A stretch of 64,000 nt of DNA from Paenibacillus mesophilus (GTDB lineage: Bacteria; Bacillota; Bacilli; Paenibacillales; NBRC-103111), in contig NZ_VCRA01000015.1 in assembly GCF_005938385.1 (NCBI RefSeq), positions 1 to 64,000 of the forward strand, read 5' to 3'. Numbering within the stretch: position 1 is the first letter of the stretch; each line of letters begins with the position of its first letter. Both the position numbers and the translations under genes were made by a program. A model generated the notes under the pieces. It had not been told where the DNA came from. It did no database searches and saw nothing but the letters and a program-made list of their open reading frames with translations. Below, piece by piece: positions 8,473-17,814 of the stretch.

Positions 8473-9052
8473 ACAGCCCGTTCTCCTCGATGTAGAATAA
8501 GACCGGGTCCGGCACGAAATATCGGACCGATTTCCCGGCCTTGCGCATTTGCCGGATCATCGTGGAAGAAATGTCGACCTGGGGCATCGATGCCGGAATA
8601 ACGCTGTTCCGGATCGACTCGGGAAGCGAGCCCGTTTCCGACGAATATCCCGGCCGGGCCAACCCAATGAACTTGATCAGCCCGGCGAGCTCGTCGATCC
8701 GCACCCAATTCGGCAAATACTGCACCATATCCGCTCCGATAATATAATAAAAATCGATGCCCGGGTACTGCCGCCGAAGCTCGTGAACCGTATCCACGGT
8801 GTAGGACGTGCCGCCGCGGCGAATCTCCAGCGCTTCCGCGCGGAAATGTCGGTTGCCCGCAATCGCCGCTTTCACCATCTCGAGCCGCTGCTCCGCCGAC
8901 GCCTTGGGAGCGTTCGGCTTGTGCGGAGGCGTGCTTGACGGCATAAACCACACTTCTTCCAGTCCCGCCTCTTCTCTCGCCCGTTCCGCCGCCAACAAGT
9001 GCCCTTGGTGAATCGGATCGAACGTTCCTCCCATAATCCCGACCTTCATCAT
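8462..9052 (-). CDS. nadD: Nicotinate-nucleotide adenylyltransferase
   Basis: NadD adenylates nicotinate mononucleotide to deamido-NAD in NAD synthesis. The 196 residues include the nucleotidyltransferase signature GGTFDPIHQGH at 8-18, the PSSTPPHKP loop and the C-terminal ISSTMIR motif. ATG is preceded by AAGGAGTG. It overlaps yqeK by 11 bases and follows yhbY after 10 bases, consistent with one operon. Confidence 0.95.
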   Translation of the reverse strand: MMKVGIMGGTFDPIHQGHLLAAERAREEAGLEEVWFMPSSTPPHKPNAPKASAEQRLEMVKAAIAGNRHFRAEALEIRRGGTSYTVDTVHELRRQYPGIDFYYIIGADMVQYLPNWVRIDELAGLIKFIGLARPGYSSETGSLPESIRNSVIPASMPQVDISSTMIRQMRKAGKSVRYFVPDPVLFYIEENGLYES

Positions 9053-9062
9053 CCGACACTCC

Positions 9063-9353
9063 TTAAGGGAGCTCTATTTGCTTATGGTCCTTCGATTCCT
9101 TGTACAGCACGATCGTCTTGCCGATTCTTTGCACAAGCTCCGAGCCTGATTTGAGCGCCAGTTCCTTGGCGATATCGTCGCTGTCCTCCATGCAGTTGTT
9201 CAGCACCGATACTTTGATCAGCTCGCGCACTTCGATCGCTTCTTCGATATGTTTAACCAGATGATCGTTTACGCCGCCTTTGCCGACTTGAAAGATCGGG
9301 TCGAGATGGTGCGCGAGCGACCGCAGATGCCTTTTTTGTTTGCCTGTCAACAT
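9063..9353 (-). CDS. yhbY: CRM-domain RNA-binding protein YhbY/YqeI
   Basis: A 96-residue CRM-domain protein associated with pre-50S ribosomes. The opening LTGKQKRHLRSLAHHLDPIFQVGKGG and the later IKVSVLNNC segment are typical of the family. It lies between aroE and nadD as in B. subtilis (yqeI). Confidence 0.92.
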   Translation of the reverse strand: MLTGKQKRHLRSLAHHLDPIFQVGKGGVNDHLVKHIEEAIEVRELIKVSVLNNCMEDSDDIAKELALKSGSELVQRIGKTIVLYKESKDHKQIELP

Positions 9354-9407
9354 GTTGTGCTCTTTCCCCTTCTTCCCCCCGTATCCTGTACGGGGACCGC
9401 ATGATTC

Positions 9408-10265
9408 TTATTGTGCAAAAGCTTCGAGAACCGTTTCCCGCATCGCAGCGACGGGCGCTTCCCGGCCGGTCCAATATTCAAAGGCGTACGCGCCCTGATA
9501 AATAAACATGCCGAGCCCGCCGTGCGTCCTGGCGCCCTTCGCCTCCGCCTCCCGCAGCAGACGCGTAACGAGCGGATTGTACACCGTCTCGCTTACCGTC
9601 AGCCCTTCGTGGAACCAGGATGTATCGATCAGCACCTCGTCCACGTTCGGATGCATGCCGACCGACGTATTATGGACGATCAAATCCACTTGATCGCGCA
9701 CATCGTGAATCGAATCATACCCCATGCCTTCAGCCGCCGTGAACGGACGAACCGCTTCCGCCAGCTCTTCCGCCTTCGATACCGTCCGGTTGGCGATATA
9801 CACGGCCGATGCGCCTTCCTTCGCCAGCGCGTAGGAAACGCCTCGCGCGGCTCCTCCCGCACCGAGAATGAGCACCTTTTTCCCGGCGACGCTGAATCCG
9901 GCTTCCTCCTTCAAGGAACGGACGTATCCGATCCCGTCCGTATTATGGCCGATCAGCCGTCCGCCTTCGTTAACGATCGTATTGACCGCCCCGATCGCCC
10001 TCGCGCCTTCGTCGATTTCATCCAAATAGTCCATTACTTCCAGCTTGTGCGGTATCGTCACATTGACGCCCCGGAACTGCAGTGCGCGTATTCCCGCAAC
10101 CGCATCCTTAAGCTGACCCGGCAAAATGTGAAAAGCCGCGTATGCCGCATTCAAGCCCAATTCCCGGAATGCCCGGTTATGCATGATCGGCGATTTGGAA
10201 TGCTTGATCGGGTCGCCGAAGACGCCGTGCATGACCGTACCGGTATCCATTTGCCATTGTACCAT
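9408..10265 (-). CDS. aroE: Shikimate dehydrogenase
   Basis: AroE reduces 3-dehydroshikimate to shikimate with NADPH in aromatic amino acid synthesis. The 285-residue form shows the substrate-binding SKSP (23-26), catalytic K74 in NVTIPHK, N108-T-D110 near the active site, and the Rossmann loop GAGGAA (135-140). The ATG at 10265 is preferred over one 45 bases upstream because GGAGAAGGAA lies directly before it and the upstream residues do not look conserved. Confidence 0.95.
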   Translation of the reverse strand: MVQWQMDTGTVMHGVFGDPIKHSKSPIMHNRAFRELGLNAAYAAFHILPGQLKDAVAGIRALQFRGVNVTIPHKLEVMDYLDEIDEGARAIGAVNTIVNEGGRLIGHNTDGIGYVRSLKEEAGFSVAGKKVLILGAGGAARGVSYALAKEGASAVYIANRTVSKAEELAEAVRPFTAAEGMGYDSIHDVRDQVDLIVHNTSVGMHPNVDEVLIDTSWFHEGLTVSETVYNPLVTRLLREAEAKGARTHGGLGMFIYQGAYAFEYWTGREAPVAAMRETVLEAFAQ

Positions 10266-10316
10266 TATACGTTCCTTCTCCCCGTTCCGATATTGCCCAT
10301 GACGAGTCACTCTCGT

Positions 10317-11432
10317 TCAGATCAAGCTGTCGCGCAGCGCGACCTTCACGCCTTTCGGCACATGGACGACGATTTGGGCTCCCGCATCGCTGTTGATCGC
10401 GATCCAGCCGAGCCCGGAGATAAGCACCTCGCCCTTGGTTCCTTTCGGAATGCGGTACGCATGCTTCACAAGAGGAGGAAGTGCCGCCAAGCCGTCCTTC
10501 GACGGAGGGGACAGCATCTCGCCCTTATGCTCCGCGTACAGCTCATCGGCCCGTTCCAGCTTCGTCCGGTGGATCGGCAGCAGGTTGGACGTGTAGCAGG
10601 TGAACGATTGACGCTCCCCTTGGGTAAAATCGAATCGGGCATACGCCCCGAAAAATAAAGTCTGCTTCTCGTTAAGCTGAAATACGGACGGCTTGATCGC
10701 TTTGTCCGGAAGCAGCGTCTGCAAATCGCGCTTGTCGACCAGCTCGGTCAAACGGTGCCCGTATACGATTCCCGGCGTATCGATAATATGCCGTCCGTCA
10801 TCAAGCGGGATCTCTACAACATCGAGCGTCGTCCCCGGGTACGGCGATGTCGTCAATTCGGACTCCAAATCGCTGTAATCGCCGATCAGCCGGTTAATAA
10901 GCGTAGATTTGCCCACGTTCGTCGCGCCTACCACGTACACGTCCTTCGTTCCGCGATGATCGGCGATCGCTGCGACAACCCGGTCGAAGCCGATATTTTT
11001 TTTCGCGCTGCAAAGCACGATCTCGGCCGTCTTCAGCCCGTGCTCCTTGACCTGCTTCTGCACCCAGTTCAAAATCCGGTTCACATTGATCGCCTTCGGG
11101 AGCAGATCGATTTTGTTGACGACCAGAACGACCGGATTATGACCGACGAACCGGTGCAAGCCGCCGATCAAGCTTCCCTCGAAGTCGAACAGATCGACGA
11201 TATGGACGACGAGCGCCTCGGTCCGGCCGATCCCGCTCAATATTTTCAGGAAATCGTCCTGATTCGGGGTGATGCTCGAAATTTCATTATAATGCTTAAT
11301 CCGGAAGCAGCGCTGGCACAACACCGGATCTTTCTTCAAAGCCGCATCCGGCGCATATCCGAGCTTATCCGGCGATTCCGTCTGGATCGGAACCCCGCAC
11401 CCGGAACAACGCAAGCCGCCTGCCATTGCCAT
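10317..11432 (-). CDS. yqeH: Circularly permuted GTPase YqeH (30S assembly)
   Basis: A 371-residue GTPase needed for 30S ribosome assembly. A zinc finger at the N-terminus has C9xxC12 and C39xxC42. The G motifs appear in permuted order: NKID (G4) comes before GATNVGKST (G1), followed by a DTPG motif (G3). A C-terminal domain follows, as in the YqeH/NOA1 family. The ATG follows GGGAGGA, and only one base separates it from the yqeG stop. Confidence 0.95.
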   Translation of the reverse strand: MAMAGGLRCSGCGVPIQTESPDKLGYAPDAALKKDPVLCQRCFRIKHYNEISSITPNQDDFLKILSGIGRTEALVVHIVDLFDFEGSLIGGLHRFVGHNPVVLVVNKIDLLPKAINVNRILNWVQKQVKEHGLKTAEIVLCSAKKNIGFDRVVAAIADHRGTKDVYVVGATNVGKSTLINRLIGDYSDLESELTTSPYPGTTLDVVEIPLDDGRHIIDTPGIVYGHRLTELVDKRDLQTLLPDKAIKPSVFQLNEKQTLFFGAYARFDFTQGERQSFTCYTSNLLPIHRTKLERADELYAEHKGEMLSPPSKDGLAALPPLVKHAYRIPKGTKGEVLISGLGWIAINSDAGAQIVVHVPKGVKVALRDSLI

Positions 11433-11433
11433 G

Positions 11434-11955
11434 TTACGAGTCCTCCCATCCCATTAAGCCTTTGCGTTTCATCCACGACAACGCCGCTTTTTCGATACGC
11501 CGGTTAATTTTCGTAAAGAAGCCTTCGTCTCTAAGCTCGATCGGCAGTACGAGAATCGTGTACAAGCCGAGCCGGTTGCCTCCGAGAACGTCCGTTAGCA
11601 TCTGATCGCCGATGACGACCGTCTGCTGCGGGGAGAGCGACATCATCGCCATCGCTTTGCGAAACGCCGAATTGCCGGGCTTCTTCGCCCGGAATATGTA
11701 AGGTATCGAGAGCGGATCGGAAAACCGGGACACGCGAAGCTTGTTGTTGTTCGAGACGATGACCACCTTGAAGCCGATCGTCTGCAGCCGCTTCAGCCAT
11801 ACGAGCAGCTCGGGCGTCGCCTGCGGGTGTTTGGCCCCGACAAGCGTATTGTCGAGGTCGGTTATAATGCCCCGTACTCCCGTGTCCCATAACGCCTGAA
11901 CGTCGATTTCATAAATCGTGCGCACTCTTTTTTGCGGAATCAAATTTTTCAGCAA
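11434..11955 (-). CDS. yqeG: HAD-family phosphatase YqeG
   Basis: A 173-residue HAD-IIIA phosphatase, first gene of the operon. The nucleophile motif is ITDLDNTLVG (D33, D35), followed by IVSNN (motif II) and IGDQMLTDVLGG (motif IV). The start codon is TTG at 11955, 12 bases after an AAAGGAG; an ATG at 11962 is in a different frame. The physiological substrate of YqeG-type proteins in Bacilli is not settled. Confidence 0.9.
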   Translation of the reverse strand: MLKNLIPQKRVRTIYEIDVQALWDTGVRGIITDLDNTLVGAKHPQATPELLVWLKRLQTIGFKVVIVSNNNKLRVSRFSDPLSIPYIFRAKKPGNSAFRKAMAMMSLSPQQTVVIGDQMLTDVLGGNRLGLYTILVLPIELRDEGFFTKINRRIEKAALSWMKRKGLMGWEDS

Positions 11956-11993
11956 ACGTCATTCAAGCTCCTTTGCTTGCCTATATACGACAA

Positions 11994-12022
11994 ACTATAC
12001 CATAGAAGTGTGTACCCTGCAA
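11994..12022 (-). promoter_or_regulatory. Probable promoter of the yqeG operon
   Basis: On the minus strand, TTGCAG (12017-12022) is followed after 17 bases by TATAGT (11994-11999). The -10 box is good and the -35 box weak. It lies about 40 bases upstream of the TTG start of yqeG, just after the end of the germination operon. Confidence 0.5.
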
Positions 12023-12044
12023 AAGGGGAACCCCGCTCCCGCTT

Positions 12045-13145
12045 TCACCCGGAAGCGTTCCGGCTCTTGCCGAGCTTGGCGATCGCGAGAAGCAATAGAG
12101 GCAGGAATATGCCGAACGTAATGGCATAGGGCGGCCAAATTTTCGAGTCAAACCAAGAACGGTAAGCGGTATCCGGATACTCGATGAGTGATAGTACGAT
12201 CATTATAACCCAAACCGGGAACACGAGCGTACGTTCGCTCCCAAGCCGCAGAAGCTGAGCGACCGCCTTGATCCCGGCATAAAAATAAATGATCAGCTTG
12301 AAATATAGCGAAATGATCCATATCGTGGCCATAATAACCTCGATACGGGTCAAGATGTCGCCGATATTGATTTTCTTGGCCAGCTCATAGCTCGGATATG
12401 TTTGCTGTACCGTATATTCGACTCCGAGGACGGATACGCACACGACGGTCATGGCCAACAAAAACGCTCCGCCTACTAAAGTTCCAATATACAAGGCTTT
12501 AGCAGCCTTGGACGTGTCTGAGACCAACGGATAGACCATAAGCATAAAAATTAGCGGCATCGCGGAAAAGCTGACATAGTCGAGGACGGCACCCAGTATC
12601 GATTTCGCTCCGACGGCAATAACCGGCCGCAGCTGCTCCGCCTTCATATCGGGTATCGAGAAAACGATCAGCGATACGAACAAGACGGCGAATACCGGGA
12701 AAAGCACCTCGGCCGCCCGGCCGAGCGTCCCCATTCCCATCCGCATGCCCATGAAGACGACGAGCGCAAACAAAATGATGATGACTTCCATCGGCGTTTG
12801 CGTCATGATTTGCGCGGACATGAATTCTCCCAAATAGTACAGGAGCGAGGGCCCGGTCATGAGGAGCACCGTTATTATATAACAGACGGAGACTAGCGTA
12901 CCGAGCCACTTGCCCAGCCATTTGCGGCTCATCTCCACCAGCGTGCAGCCGGGAGCTTCCCGTACAAGCGCCATATACAGCCAAACATAGCCAAGCGTCA
13001 CTACCATGCCGATCAGGATCGCAATCCAGCCGCTCTGCTTGGCCGAAGCCGCCGAGCTCAAGGGGATGAACAAAATCGAGCTTCCGACCGTAAACAGCGC
13101 GGCGAACAGCATAAATTGGCGAGCGTTTACTTTGTCGTTATTCAT
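12045..13145 (-). CDS. Spore germinant receptor B subunit (operon 1)
   Basis: A 366-residue integral membrane protein of the GerAB/GerKB family (APC-type permease fold, ten predicted helices), the likely germinant-binding subunit in the spore inner membrane. Typical segments are ARQFMLFAALFTVGSSILFIPL at the start, EVIIILFALVVFMGMRMGMGTLGRAAEVLFPVF in the middle and ELAKKINIGDILTRIEVIMATIWIISLYFK near residue 265. The ATG at 13145 is used; a GTG nine bases upstream is inside the ribosome binding site. It is the last gene of an A-C-D-B operon. A spore-specific promoter is expected for the family but was not recognised. Confidence 0.92.
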   Translation of the reverse strand: MNNDKVNARQFMLFAALFTVGSSILFIPLSSAASAKQSGWIAILIGMVVTLGYVWLYMALVREAPGCTLVEMSRKWLGKWLGTLVSVCYIITVLLMTGPSLLYYLGEFMSAQIMTQTPMEVIIILFALVVFMGMRMGMGTLGRAAEVLFPVFAVLFVSLIVFSIPDMKAEQLRPVIAVGAKSILGAVLDYVSFSAMPLIFMLMVYPLVSDTSKAAKALYIGTLVGGAFLLAMTVVCVSVLGVEYTVQQTYPSYELAKKINIGDILTRIEVIMATIWIISLYFKLIIYFYAGIKAVAQLLRLGSERTLVFPVWVIMIVLSLIEYPDTAYRSWFDSKIWPPYAITFGIFLPLLLLAIAKLGKSRNASG

Positions 13146-13166
13146 CTCTCCCACCCTTCCCGAGCA

Positions 13167-13397
13167 TCAGCTCAACCATCGGAAAATGATATCGCTGAAT
13201 GGTTTGTACAAGTATGCGATCCAGTCCAGCGGATTCGGAAGCGGAACCCGGACGCTTTTCGCAACCGCCAGCGCAAGTGCGACGGCCAGCGTAACGGCAA
13301 ACGTCCACATTTCCTTCTTGCTCCGTTTCCGCAGGAATGGAATTTCGATCAATACGATGGCGGCTCCCGCAGCCAATACGCCGAAAGCAGCAAGCAT
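13167..13397 (-). CDS. Small two-helix membrane protein, germinant receptor D subunit
   Basis: A 76-residue protein with two predicted membrane helices (~3-22 and ~32-50) separated by a basic loop RKRSKKE, and an amphipathic tail. It sits between the C and B genes of a GerA-type operon, 5 bases after the C gene, with a GGAGGTAAGC ribosome binding site. Size, two-helix topology and position fit the D subunits described next to some Bacillus germinant receptors, which modulate receptor activity. The call rests on context and topology, not on a motif. Confidence 0.75.
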   Translation of the reverse strand: MLAAFGVLAAGAAIVLIEIPFLRKRSKKEMWTFAVTLAVALALAVAKSVRVPLPNPLDWIAYLYKPFSDIIFRWLS

Positions 13398-13402
13398 GAA
13401 GC

Positions 13403-14602
13403 TTACCTCCCTATTTTGTCCCTGAAAGAATTGCTTTGCGTACCGGTTCTCCTATTCTTGATGTCCAGCTTGACTTCTACCTCAATATCCGGGAAAATCG
13501 AGCCCCAATCGTTCTCCAACCGCTGCCATGCCTTCGGTTCGTCGCGATGGATCGTTTCGCCGAATCCGAAAATATCGGACCGGTATTTCTTCTGGGCCGT
13601 TCGAATGACTTTGTCCAGAAAAGAACGGACTCTTTTCTCGGAAATCTGCTCCAGCTCGGCTATCGTCCCGATATCGTTCAAGTCGACTTCGCAAGCAACC
13701 TCGCCGATGTTCTGCTCAATACGGACGTCCACTTCGATTGCCGGCTTCCCGTCTTTCATTTTCCCTTTCAGCCGAGTATCGGAGCGAATGACTTCAACGC
13801 TCATTTCGCCGCCTTTCGGACATACGAGCACGCCGACCGTGCTGCGGACTTTATTTATGATGAAATTGTATCCTTTGCTCTCGCTCTCATCCAGCCAGCC
13901 GACCAGCTTATCCTTTTGGAAAACCCCGATACTCGAGTATTTTATAGAAGCGTTTGTGTGCGCCGTTTTCAAATTATCTACCGACCTGCCCGCCTCTTCA
14001 TCGCCGACCACCCGAACGCCCGTCAATGTAGCGGCCCTTCCCTTGCTCATTAAATCGGAGATCAGGTCGTCCAAATATCTCCCGGTTGTCGGAGCCCACG
14101 CCTTCTCGGAAGTCTGCAGCGTCTTGAATAGGAAATTGGCCGGTACCTTCTCCAGCGGCTGCAACACACTCATCGCCTCCTTCGCCTTTGATTCCCGGGC
14201 TATGATGACATAAAAATCGGTGCGCAGCTCGTGATCCCTTGCGAAAAAATCGAGAATGTTTTTAATTCCTTCCCTCGCCACCTCTTCGCTGATGATCAAC
14301 GTACGCAAATGGGACGTGTAAATTTTACGGGGCGTACTCGTCGTCATACGCCGGAGACATTCGAATATGGTACGGCCCGATTCTTCATAGATCGTGACCG
14401 GGGAGTTATCGCCCCCGCCTTTTTTGGCCGCAATTTCCTGAGGATTTACGATTTGAACGGATACCCGGTACTGGTCCCCCTGCTTATCGATACCCATTCC
14501 GAGCGCGATAGCAAGATCGTTCAACTCCCGGCGGTTCCAGCAGCCGCTGAGCACGACAGTCATGCATAAGCAAACGATTAGTACGACTGTTCTCCGCTTC
14601 AT
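13403..14602 (-). CDS. Spore germinant receptor C subunit, lipoprotein (operon 1)
   Basis: A 399-residue GerAC/GerKC-family lipoprotein. The signal peptide ends in the lipobox VLSGC, with the lipidated cysteine at C21, followed by the family hallmark CWNRRELNDLAIALGMGIDK. Further family segments are TSHLRTLIISEEVAREGI and DIFGFGE near the C-terminus. C subunits are anchored on the outer face of the spore inner membrane. The ATG overlaps the end of the A gene in ATGA, so A and C are translationally coupled. Confidence 0.94.
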   Translation of the reverse strand: MKRRTVVLIVCLCMTVVLSGCWNRRELNDLAIALGMGIDKQGDQYRVSVQIVNPQEIAAKKGGGDNSPVTIYEESGRTIFECLRRMTTSTPRKIYTSHLRTLIISEEVAREGIKNILDFFARDHELRTDFYVIIARESKAKEAMSVLQPLEKVPANFLFKTLQTSEKAWAPTTGRYLDDLISDLMSKGRAATLTGVRVVGDEEAGRSVDNLKTAHTNASIKYSSIGVFQKDKLVGWLDESESKGYNFIINKVRSTVGVLVCPKGGEMSVEVIRSDTRLKGKMKDGKPAIEVDVRIEQNIGEVACEVDLNDIGTIAELEQISEKRVRSFLDKVIRTAQKKYRSDIFGFGETIHRDEPKAWQRLENDWGSIFPDIEVEVKLDIKNRRTGTQSNSFRDKIGR

Positions 14603-16104
14603 GTCTTACCACCCTCGTTTTGCCCGGATGAGGACCGCTTCCGGTCGCCGTTCGAAGACTGCTGTCTTTTGCCCGCCGCCTGGGCCCCCAAATGCGAATA
14701 CATTAGCCACCAAGGAACCCGAACGATGCTGTCTTCCTGTTCCGCCGCCTTGAACGGAGCGAATGGCGTCATATAAGGAACGCCGAACGATTGGAGATGG
14801 CATAAATGCAGGACGAGCGCGATCAGCCCGACAATAATGCCGAAAAAACCGAAGGAAGCGGCAAGTCCCATGAAGGCGAACCGCAATATCCGTATCGATA
14901 TGCCGATCTCGAAGCTCGGGAATATGAAGCCGGTAATCGCCGTTATGGATACGATGATGACCATGGCCGGCGATACGAGCCCCGCTTCGACTGCCGCTTG
15001 ACCCAACACGAGAGCGCCCACGATCGAGATCGAAGTTCCGACCGCCCTCGGCATGCGGATTCCCGCTTCGCGCAGCAGCTCGAAGGTGACTTCCATCATG
15101 AGCGCCTCGATAAATGCGGGAAAAGGAATGCCTTCGCGCTGGGCGGCGAGACTGATCAGGAGCGAAGTAGGAAGCATCTCCTGATGAAATGTCGTAATCG
15201 CGATATAGAGCGCGGGAGCAAGCAGAGAAATCAGTAACGCGGTATACCGGAGAATGCGCAGCAGACCGTAGTCGGATCGATGATAGTAATCTTCGGGCGA
15301 TTGGAGATACTGCGTAAACAGTCCGGGAACGAGCAGGACGAACGGCGTCCCGTCCACGATTATGGCGACTCGGCCTTCCAGCAAGGCGGCTGCCGCTACG
15401 TCCGGGCGCTCCGTATTGTTAACCGTCGGAAAAACGGTGAATGTCTCGTCCTGTATAAACTCCTCGATATAGTTGCCTTCCAGCACTCCGTCTATGTCGA
15501 TTTTATCGAGTCTCGTCTGAAGCTCTTGAAGCAGTTCCTCCTTGACGAGCCCATTGATGTACAAGAGCGCGACTTCGGTTCTTGTAATACGTCCGATATG
15601 TCTCGACTCGATCCACAAATTCGGATGTTTGATTCTGCGTCTGACTAGCGAAACGTTCGTATCCAGCGATTCTGTAAATGCGTCCTGCGGACCTCGTACG
15701 ACAGTCTGGGAAACCGGCTCGGTCACCTGACGCCGTTCGCCGCCGCGCGTCTTGACGACGATGGCCGTCGAGGATAGGTCCGTCCAAATGACGGTTTCAC
15801 CTGCCAATATACAGGCCTGGATGCCGGCGAAGTCGGTCTTATAGCCGACATCCCCTACCGTAATGAGAAGATGGCGCACGAAACCGTCGAATTCGTTCCG
15901 AACGATCTCATCCGCATGCTGAAGCAAAGATTCCATCAGCCGGAAGACGGAATCTTTATCGACAAGGCCGTCGATATAGGTAAATGCCATTCGGACTTCC
16001 CGTTCCTTGCCGATGACCAATTCCCGGACGACGAAATCTTTGCTGTTCCCGAAGCTATCTCTTAGGCGGGATATATTGTCTGCAAGGCTTGGATGTATAT
16101 TCAC
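14599..16104 (-). CDS. Spore germinant receptor A subunit (operon 1)
   Basis: A 501-residue GerAA/GerKA protein: a soluble N-terminal domain (~1-290) and a C-terminal membrane domain. Diagnostic stretches are EPVSQTVVRGPQDAFTESL, FPTVNNTERPDVAAAALLEGR and the pre-membrane segment QYLQSPEDYYHRSDY, then TTFHQEMLPTSLLISLAAQREGIPFPAF and LGQAAVEAGLVSPAM. The start codon is GTG with AGAGGGACA upstream. It is first in the operon A-C-D-B. The 132 bases upstream separate it from a divergent orphan B gene and probably hold both promoters. Confidence 0.95.
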   Translation of the reverse strand: MNIHPSLADNISRLRDSFGNSKDFVVRELVIGKEREVRMAFTYIDGLVDKDSVFRLMESLLQHADEIVRNEFDGFVRHLLITVGDVGYKTDFAGIQACILAGETVIWTDLSSTAIVVKTRGGERRQVTEPVSQTVVRGPQDAFTESLDTNVSLVRRRIKHPNLWIESRHIGRITRTEVALLYINGLVKEELLQELQTRLDKIDIDGVLEGNYIEEFIQDETFTVFPTVNNTERPDVAAAALLEGRVAIIVDGTPFVLLVPGLFTQYLQSPEDYYHRSDYGLLRILRYTALLISLLAPALYIAITTFHQEMLPTSLLISLAAQREGIPFPAFIEALMMEVTFELLREAGIRMPRAVGTSISIVGALVLGQAAVEAGLVSPAMVIIVSITAITGFIFPSFEIGISIRILRFAFMGLAASFGFFGIIVGLIALVLHLCHLQSFGVPYMTPFAPFKAAEQEDSIVRVPWWLMYSHLGAQAAGKRQQSSNGDRKRSSSGQNEGGKT

Positions 16105-16236
16105 GGTTGTCCCTCTGCTAATGATCTTTGTAAACCATTATTGACCAATCGGGTCCACATTATAATCGGGCGTATATCCAATCGGAAATAGGCAAAAATT
16201 GAGAAATGCAGTTGTGTCGGGTGTACGACGGGAATC

Positions 16237-17436
16237 GTGCCGTCATTGCAAGAAGGTGCAGCAGGGGGGAGCATTCTGGAGCGGGGAAACATATCGATTC
16301 GTCAATTTGCCATATTGTCCGCTTTATTTGTAATCGGAGACACGATCCTGTACGTACCAGCCAGCGTTGCCCGTCAATCGATGCATAACGCGTGGATATC
16401 GGGTCTGGTGGCGATGGCGGCAGGACTTTGTATCGCCGCATTGTTCGGATTGCTGGTCAAACGTTTTCCCGGAATGACATTAATCGACATCGGCCGGCAG
16501 ACATTGGGTTCGTGGCTTGGTACAGCCGTCGGCATCGTGTTCGTCATGTTCTTCTTGATTGATTCGGGTACGGTATTATGGGAAGTCGGAGATTTTATGG
16601 TGACTCATACTATGCCGGAGACCCCCATTCAATCGTTTCTCATCCTCTTTATGCTGGTCGTTGTCATGGGCTTCCGGCTTGGAATCGGTACGGTCGTGCG
16701 CTCGGCCGAAATTCTTTTCTTTTGGGTTATCGTCCTGTTCTTTCTGCTTGTTATGCTGCTTACGCCCGAAATGGATACGAAACGTATGCTGCCGTTATAC
16801 CAGTCGAGTCCGAATCCCGTGCTTCGGGGAGCGCTGCTGCTCACCGGCTACTATTTCGAATCGGTCATCTTGATCATGGTGATGCCGGCCATCCGGGGGA
16901 ATCGGGGTATTGTCAGGTCTTATTTAGCCGGCACGGCGATCGGAAGCTTCATATTGACTTTGACGGTATTGATGTGCATTTTGGTTCTTGGAGCCCCATT
17001 GACGGAGATGCAGCTGTTTACGACTTATGTACTGGCCAAAAAAATAAGCATCGGCAGTTTTTTGGAACGGATTGAAGTCGTCATGGCTTCGATCTGGTAT
17101 TTCACGCTGTTTTTCAAGCTGTACGTCTGCTATTACGCCACGGTAGTCGGTACGTCGCAGCTGCTGAAAATTAAGGATTACAAATTGCTGTCGCTGCCGC
17201 TTGCCGTCATCGTAGTTGTCACGTCGCTCCTGGTCGTTCCGAACATCGCCTATTTCAGCTTGACCATCCAGAAATATTGGTGGGCGTACACGGCCACCCT
17301 CGGATTCATCCTGCCTTTATTGCTGCTCGGAGCGGGACTGTTCCGTAAAAAAGAGGCGCCTAAAGGCGGAAAGAAGCGAAATCGACACATTCCGAATACA
17401 AATAGCGGGCAGGAGCGCGGCCAGGAAACGAAATAA
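16237..17436 (+). CDS. Orphan germinant receptor B-type permease
   Basis: A GerAB-family membrane protein of up to 399 residues standing alone, divergent from operon 1. Core segments match B subunits: ISIRQFAILSALFVIGDTILYVP, VVVMGFRLGIGTVVRSAEILF and VLAKKISIGSFLERIEVVMASIWYF, with a basic C-terminal tail rich in K, R and N. No A or C gene follows. The start is uncertain: GTG at 16237 has a weak ribosome binding site, while homology suggests the protein begins near 16276-16279, where only ATT or CTG codons follow a strong AGGGGGGAG. Orphan B subunits may pair with other receptors' A and C subunits; that is inference. Confidence 0.85.
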   Translation: MPSLQEGAAGGSILERGNISIRQFAILSALFVIGDTILYVPASVARQSMHNAWISGLVAMAAGLCIAALFGLLVKRFPGMTLIDIGRQTLGSWLGTAVGIVFVMFFLIDSGTVLWEVGDFMVTHTMPETPIQSFLILFMLVVVMGFRLGIGTVVRSAEILFFWVIVLFFLLVMLLTPEMDTKRMLPLYQSSPNPVLRGALLLTGYYFESVILIMVMPAIRGNRGIVRSYLAGTAIGSFILTLTVLMCILVLGAPLTEMQLFTTYVLAKKISIGSFLERIEVVMASIWYFTLFFKLYVCYYATVVGTSQLLKIKDYKLLSLPLAVIVVVTSLLVVPNIAYFSLTIQKYWWAYTATLGFILPLLLLGAGLFRKKEAPKGGKKRNRHIPNTNSGQERGQETK

Positions 17437-17496
17437 GAATGTCGTCCCAACGGTAATGTTCCGTGACGTACAGCGAGAATAGTTCCGATTATTGGG

Positions 17497-17814
17497 TTAG
17501 AATCTATTTTCGACCAGTTGATGCTTCCGCGGGAGCAGCGTGGGGCGGACACGAAATCGAATGACATTTTTAAAACGGTCCGCCCAGCTTTTGACGACCT
17601 GTGGAATATATACGACCATCGCTTGTTGCCCGGCAATAAACTTCTCGAGAACTTGAACGGCATCCTTCGGCAGTTCCACACGGGCTGCTCCGGCCGCAAC
17701 GCCCCACCTTGGCTTAATTCGGTTGTGGATATTGACGAGCTCCGATTTCCAGTGCTGTAGGACATTCGCATGGATGCCGTGTTCGGATGACAGTTCCGAA
17801 ATCGACTTTAAAGT
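17497..17814 (-). pseudogene. IS3-like transposase OrfA scrap
   Basis: The minus strand is open from the stop of the upstream beta-helix-like gene to a TAA at 17497. The opening reads ISELSSEHGIHANVLQHWKSEL, very close to the helix-turn-helix end of IS3-family OrfA proteins. The remaining ~70 residues (VELPKDAVQVLEKF...) are not recognised. There is no start codon, no OrfB and no inverted repeat, so it is a fragment joined to the end of the accessory gene at 17808. It is the only transposase trace in the window. Confidence 0.55.

Noticed and set aside
9411..10658. 415-codon plus-strand frame across aroE and yqeH
   Set aside because: It spans two well-supported minus-strand genes and has shadow-like composition.
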